Translations under genes and position numbers: made by a program | Assembly: GCA_958298945.1 (NCBI GenBank) | Contig: OY282610.1 | Span: forward strand, 36,215,667 to 36,279,666 | Direction of reading: 5' to 3' | Source: Atherix ibis | Lineage: Eukaryota; Arthropoda; Insecta; Diptera; Athericidae | Length of the DNA: 64,000 bases | Notes under the pieces: generated by a model | What the model saw: the letters and a program-made list of their open reading frames with translations, nothing else | The model's database searches: none | Told to the model about the DNA's origin: nothing | Shown: positions 59,591-64,000 of the stretch, one piece after another | How positions within the stretch are numbered: position 1 is the stretch's first letter | Layout: every line of letters begins with the position of its first letter

Positions 59591-60886
59591 CGAAGGTCGT
59601 TCAATAAGTCCTTAGAAAAAGATGGAAAAAAACTGTTTTTTTGAAAAAAAAATTTTAATTTTTCAACATAATCTCTTTTTAGCCCTAAACACTTTTCCAA
59701 CCGTTTTTCCAAAATTTTAATCCCGTCCAAAAAAAAAGGATTTCGGAAGTTCTGCAAAATACTCATCCGTTTGAGCAATGACGTCCTCGTTGGAAGTGAA
59801 CCGTCGTCCGCCAAGCCATTTCTTCAGATTGGAGAAAAGAAAATAGTCACTCGGGGCCAAATCTGGTGAATAAGCGGGATGCTGCAACAATTCCATTCTC
59901 AATTCCACAATTTTGGCCATGGAAACAGCGCAGGTGTGCACACGCGCATTGTCCTGATGCAAGAGGATTTTTTTCTTCTTCAGATGGGAGCGTTTCTCTT
60001 TGATTTCCTGGCTTAACCGTTGCAATAACGACGCGTAATATGCTCCTGTTATTGTTTTTCCTTTTCCCAAGTAGTCGATAAAAATGATGCCCTGCGAATC
60101 CCAAAAGATCGTGGCCATCACCTTGTCGGCCGATGGCACAGTTTTTGCCTTCTTCGGAGCCCGTTCACCCTTGCAAATCCACTGTGATAACTGTCTCTTC
60201 GTTTCTGGAGTGTAGTAGTGTATCCAGGTTTTATCCACAGTGACATATCGACGAAGGAATTCGGCAGGATTGCGATGAAAGAGTGCCAACATAGCCTCAG
60301 AGTCCACTACACGATTGCGCTTATTCTCCTCTGAGAGCAAACGCGGCACCCATCTTGCCGAAATTTTTTTCACAGACAATTTTTCATGCAAAATTGAAGC
60401 GACTGTACCTTGTGATATGCCCGTGGCCTCAACTAATTCGTGCACTTTAATTCGCCGATCGTTCAAAATCAGATCGTGGATTTTGTCGATGATTTCAGGA
60501 GTAGACACCTCAACTAGGCGTCCTGAACAATGTTCATATTTTGTGGATGAACGGCTACGTTTAAATTCATTCACCCAATTGTAAACCATCGCAAACACAG
60601 GTGCAGATGTGCCATGAACTGCATCCAACTCGGCTTTGGTTTCTTTCGGGCTTAAGCCTTTCAAATGGAGAAGTTTGATGACAGCCCTAAACTCGCTTTT
60701 TTCCATTGTTATGCACAAATAAACGTCGTTAACTTTAATCGACGATAGAAATTGACCTACGCTATGGATCGAGCTGAAATTTTGCCAGTTTTCCTGTCAA
60801 TAATGTTGTTTACAAAAAAAAATATTTACCGACACTACGAGCATCCAATTTCTTGGATTTTCTAAGGACTTATTGAACGACCTTCG
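59591..60886 (-). mobile_element. Irritans-like mariner with 29-bp perfect TIRs
   Basis: CGAAGGTCGTTCAATAAGTC and nine further bases match exactly between the left end and the inverse of the right end (29 of 29). TA lies outside each end (59589-59590 and 60887-60888). Length 1296 bp. The interior carries a single minus-strand transposase. Perfect TIRs and a nearly intact gene suggest a young insertion. The subfamily is judged from resemblance of the protein to Himar1-type transposases. Confidence 0.95.
59717..60706 (-). pseudogene. Irritans-like mariner transposase, C-terminal frameshift in a T-run
   Basis: The preferred start is the second Met, ATG 60706 (MEKSEFRAVIK), matching the subfamily's MEKKEFR start; an upstream in-frame ATG exists at 60718. 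Counting from 60706, catalytic aspartates are D158 (YVTVDKTW), D252 (LHQDNARVH) and D287 (DLAPSDYF), with D,D34D spacing. WVPRLL is the inter-domain linker, and FWDSQGIIFIDYL and LKKKKILLHQDN are well conserved. Nine Ts in the coding strand (59729-59737), apparently one too many, shift the frame after LPKSFFF, giving a stop after GRD. In the other frame the expected tail continues DGIKILEKRLEKC and RDYVEK. One base separates this copy from a full-length frame, though D-K-T-W replaces the usual D-E-T-W. Confidence 0.93.
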
Positions 60887-60888
60887 TA

Positions 60889-62845
60889 CCTATGAAAAAA
60901 TATTTATGAAACTTAATAAAAATGAAGGTTTCCCAACATTCAAAAAAAATCACTCATTATGTAGGCTTCCTCTTCTCTCTACCTCTTCTCTTCTTCTTCT
61001 CTCTTCCACTTGTATTCTAGTAAATTTATAAGAGTACATTTGCTCTTATATTTATTGACTAGCCGAAATGGGGGTATTTCCATAAAATTCTATTTTCCAT
61101 TCTTTTGTAAAAAAAATAAAAAGCAACAAAATTATCAAAAATCAAAAGTATTTTGTTGACAAGCAAACTGTTTTGGTACGTTCATAGAATTTTAAAATTT
61201 CACAAAATTTCTGAACGGAACAAATTTTTGATTAAATATTTTTCCTGTTGTTTATTTTTTTATCCTTTTTCTTTTTCCAATTCTTATTCTTATTATTTAT
61301 TATTTTTTGTTAGTTGTTTTTTTTTATTCGTTTGGTTACCCTTTTTCTTAAGAAGAAAAAAGGAAAACTTCTAAAAAAATAAGGTAAATATAAAATAGAA
61401 TAAAAACCAATCAAAGTAAAGAGTGCAAACTCTCTTATGAGGAGACGGTCACGTTTCTGCACGTTTTTTTGGGGGTGTTTCTGTTCTACGATTTTTTCTA
61501 TTCTAATTTTGAAAATTTTCCCTCTCAATGTCAACGCTGAATTATTCATGGATCCATTTTGAGTATTCGACAAGAACATTATCACGTACAAAAAACTCCC
61601 AATCACAAAAAAAAAAAAAAAAACTGTCACAACCCCAAAAGCTTCCGACACCAAAAAATTCCCAACCTGAAAGTTTCTCAACCTATTCGACTACCACCAC
61701 TGAATTGAACAACCATACAGGTCCCACCTTTTTGTACAAAATCCATTCTCGTCTACTTATTTAACCCATCCATCCATGCCAGCTTCCCCAAAATCATCCA
61801 ACCATCCAACCTAGAAGCCAGCCCCAGCTAGCCATTTCGTGTTGATGTCTCAATTCATTTTATTATATTTCGTACAATTTTATTTATGCGCGTACGAGCA
61901 TGTATGTATGTGCATACGCAAGTAACTGCGATATTAAGTATGCTCGCAGTTTTATTCGATTCACTATTCCTTCTTATAATTGCATCAATATCCCTTCGAT
62001 ATCTCTAAGGAGTCCAAGCGAATATATTCACCAACGTTACCCTCTCCACTAATCAACATCGTTCGAATCGTAAAATTCATTTTTTTTTCACCCTGTCATA
62101 TGACATTTATGGAAATTTTGGACGTTTTATTTCTATTCCTTTCAATTTTATTATACAAATTTAATTTTCATAATTTTCCTGATCTTTTTAAAACAAAAAT
62201 AATTCCTATAAAAATTAATAATGATTATTCTAAAATAATACAATAAAAAATAATATTACAACAGTGTTGAAATTTATAATAGTACTAATAAAAGATAAGG
62301 AAATATTCTTCGTACTAGTAAGTGCGAATACGAAGGATCCAAAGAGGATAAGACGTTTTCCCCTCATGCAAATTTCATTATTCTTTACGAATCATTTGGT
62401 ATATTTTCATTGTTTTTTTTTTTGTTAACAGCAATCCTGGAATGGTATTCTTATCAAATAATTTTTTTTTTGTTGTGTCAACCTTTCCCTTTAAAACGTT
62501 TTTGCCCATAGAATTTTTTGATCCTTTTCCCATCTTATCACTATTATTTTTACCCTCATTTCAATGTGACATTTTACCTACTTTTAGAAAAACTCTTATA
62601 CAGAAATGGAAATTTTTTAATATTTTTTTTTTTTTTTTTTTGTTGAGTATATGAAGACAGTAATAACACTTAAGATAATAACAGTAATAGTAAGAGTAAT
62701 AAAAAATACTTTTTTTTCTAATCTTTTCAATTTTAATAGATAAAAAAAAAACTTCAACTTGTATGCGAATATGCAGAGTAGAAAATGTGAAGACTTTTCA
62801 CTGGATTTTCTTAGTTGTATTGTTTTTTATTGAAAATTTTCTTAT
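60889..62845. other. Spacer, no gene supported
   Basis: Contains CT-rich simple sequence near 60964-61012 and long A/T runs. Open frames at 61310-61764 overlap homopolymers and have no motif. The stretch 61740-62100 is less biased but unassigned. Confidence 0.45.
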
Positions 62846-62849
62846 TAAA

Positions 62850-63990
62850 AACTTTTTTTGATTCTGAATTATTTTAACTGAAAAATTGATTACTGAAATT
62901 TTTTTTTAGAGGAACAATTTTTTTATATAAATTTGTTTTTACAAAAAAAATTTTTTAACTGACAATTAAAATGGAAATGTTTATTCTTTAAATTTTTTAG
63001 TGGAAATTTTTTGTGTGGACAGTTTTGTTTTGTGTAAGTTTTTTTTTCTTCATATTAATAATAAGTCTTAATTAAAATGTTTTTTAATAAAAAATTTTCA
63101 AAACTGAAAATGTTTTCATTGTACTTAAAAAATATTTTAATGAAAATTTTCTAATGGAAATTTATTTTAAAATTTTATTTTAATAAATACTGCTCCTTTC
63201 ACTAAAAATAATCCTATAAATTTTCCAATTTATTTATTAACAATTTATTTTTTATTGATAACTGAAAATTTGGTATTAAAAATTGTTTACTAAAATTTGT
63301 TTCGACTGTGAAAAATAAAATTTTCTACCGGAAATGGAATTTAATGAAAATTGAATTGTAATTTTTTCGATTAAAGTTTTGTATGGGCAATTTTTTTTTC
63401 CTTCGAATTATTTTTAGTAAAACTTTTTCCTTTTAACAAAAGTTATTTTTTACTGAGTATATCTTAATTGAAATATTTTCTATTAATAGATTTTTAATAA
63501 AAATTTGCATATTAATTTTTTTAATGATAAATTTTCCAAACTAATAGTATTTTTATTGTACTAAAAATTATATTTAATGAAAATTTTCTAATGCAAATTT
63601 ATACTAACATAAAAATTTGTTTTATTAACAAAAATTTTTATTGAATTTTTTTTTATTATAAATGTTTTGACTGAAAATTCTTTATGGAAAATATTTTTAA
63701 TGAAATTTTATTTTACTGAATTTTCTACCGGAAATGGCATTTAATGAAAACGCAATTGTTTTTTTCTTTCTATTAAAAGATTTTTAATTGAATATTTTTT
63801 ATGCTGTCAATTTTTTTTCCTTTAAATTATTTTTAACAAATATTTTTACAGGAGTTTTTCTATAAAAATTTTTTTTAATAATGAATTTATTTTGATATAA
63901 AAGTTTTTAATATAAAATTTGTTTATTAGGGTATTTTTTTTATAACAATTTTTCAAAATAAAATTAATTATACTAAAAAAGTTTGATGAA
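62850..63990. repeat. A/T-rich tandem duplication, period about 400 bp
   Basis: TTTTCTACCGGAAATGG followed by AATTTAATGAAAA at about 63322 recurs at about 63720. ATTTAATGAAAATTTTCTAA near 63136 recurs near 63573. The order of blocks is the same in both copies (A-rich block, CTAATGSAAATTTAT, then CTACCGGAAATGG, then a T-run and CCTT), so this is a diverged two-copy tandem. It may extend past the window's end. Confidence 0.65.
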
Positions 63991-64000
63991 ATTGATAAAA

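Noticed and set aside
60315..60584. Plus-strand 89-codon frame over the irritans-like mariner
   Set aside because: Antisense to a clearly conserved transposase region.
61310..61681. Minus-strand 123-codon frame rich in Phe/Lys
   Set aside because: Generated by A/T homopolymers and a poly-A run at 61600-61622.
1..64000. tRNA or rRNA genes
   Set aside because: No tRNA A/B-box pair with cloverleaf potential and no rRNA core sequence was seen by eye; a dedicated scan would be needed to exclude a tRNA.

Overview
This is a eukaryotic, strongly A+T-rich (by eye about three quarters A/T) nuclear genome segment. It is almost certainly from an insect and probably a fly. The evidence is the set of mobile elements (mauritiana- and irritans-type mariners, jockey- and R1-like LINEs, a possible P-like element), short introns with canonical GT/AG borders, and long non-coding stretches with homopolymers and microsatellites. 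No prokaryotic operon, rRNA, tRNA or CRISPR array was recognised. Assignments rest on reading motifs; no database search was possible.

Layout. 45-1303: a complete mariner with TIRs, TA duplications and a transposase broken near its C-terminus. 2323-3208: an unclassified 0.9-kb element bounded by 22-bp perfect inverted repeats. 3.4-4.0 kb: a candidate host coding exon. 4911-4990: an imperfect palindrome. 5.2-6.85 kb: a diverged tandem array of about 0.5-kb units. 9.0-10.8 kb: a nest of three decayed Tc1/mariner-superfamily transposase fragments containing a 52-bp-arm palindrome. 14.7-16.06 kb: a jockey-like LINE relic. 16.2-16.7 and 17.72-17.85 kb: two CpG-rich islands that look like host first exons or promoter-proximal sequence. 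17861-18765: a short element with 33-bp TIRs, an 8-bp target duplication and a THAP-like fragment, read as a P-superfamily derivative. 19.4-20.18 kb (minus strand): a decayed but intron-containing homologue of the OTUD5/DUBA deubiquitinase. 20.19-21.5 kb: an A/T minisatellite. 22.4-23.6 kb: two LINE 3' fragments.

The 24-36 kb stretch is mostly non-coding, with one candidate first exon ending at a GTGAGT donor (30392/30393) and one short fold-back. 36177-36926: a hAT-type non-autonomous element with an 8-bp target duplication. 37.9-38.4 kb: another copy of the Tc1/mariner relic family. 39.0-40.1 kb: a degenerate array of about 160-bp period. 41.36-42.44 kb: a tandemly duplicated mariner-like remnant ending in a 48-bp-arm palindrome. 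48.28-49.87 kb: a minisatellite of about 19-bp unit with higher-order structure. 51.16-51.48 kb: a LINE RNase H fragment. 54793-57481: two mauritiana-subfamily (Mos1-like) mariners 118 bp apart. 59591-60886: an irritans-like mariner with 29-bp perfect TIRs. 62.85-64 kb: an A/T-rich tandem duplication.

How it fits together: this looks like intergenic or large-intron DNA of a host gene or genes, possibly on the plus strand because all four candidate host exons read that way. It has been filled by successive waves of DNA transposons and LINEs. All four bounded mariners carry the transposase on the minus strand. The Mos1-like copy at 54793 keeps all three catalytic aspartates and full length but has one in-frame stop. 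The most unusual items are the OTUD5-like decayed gene, the THAP-containing short element, the two long palindromes inside transposase remnants, and the higher-order tandem arrays.
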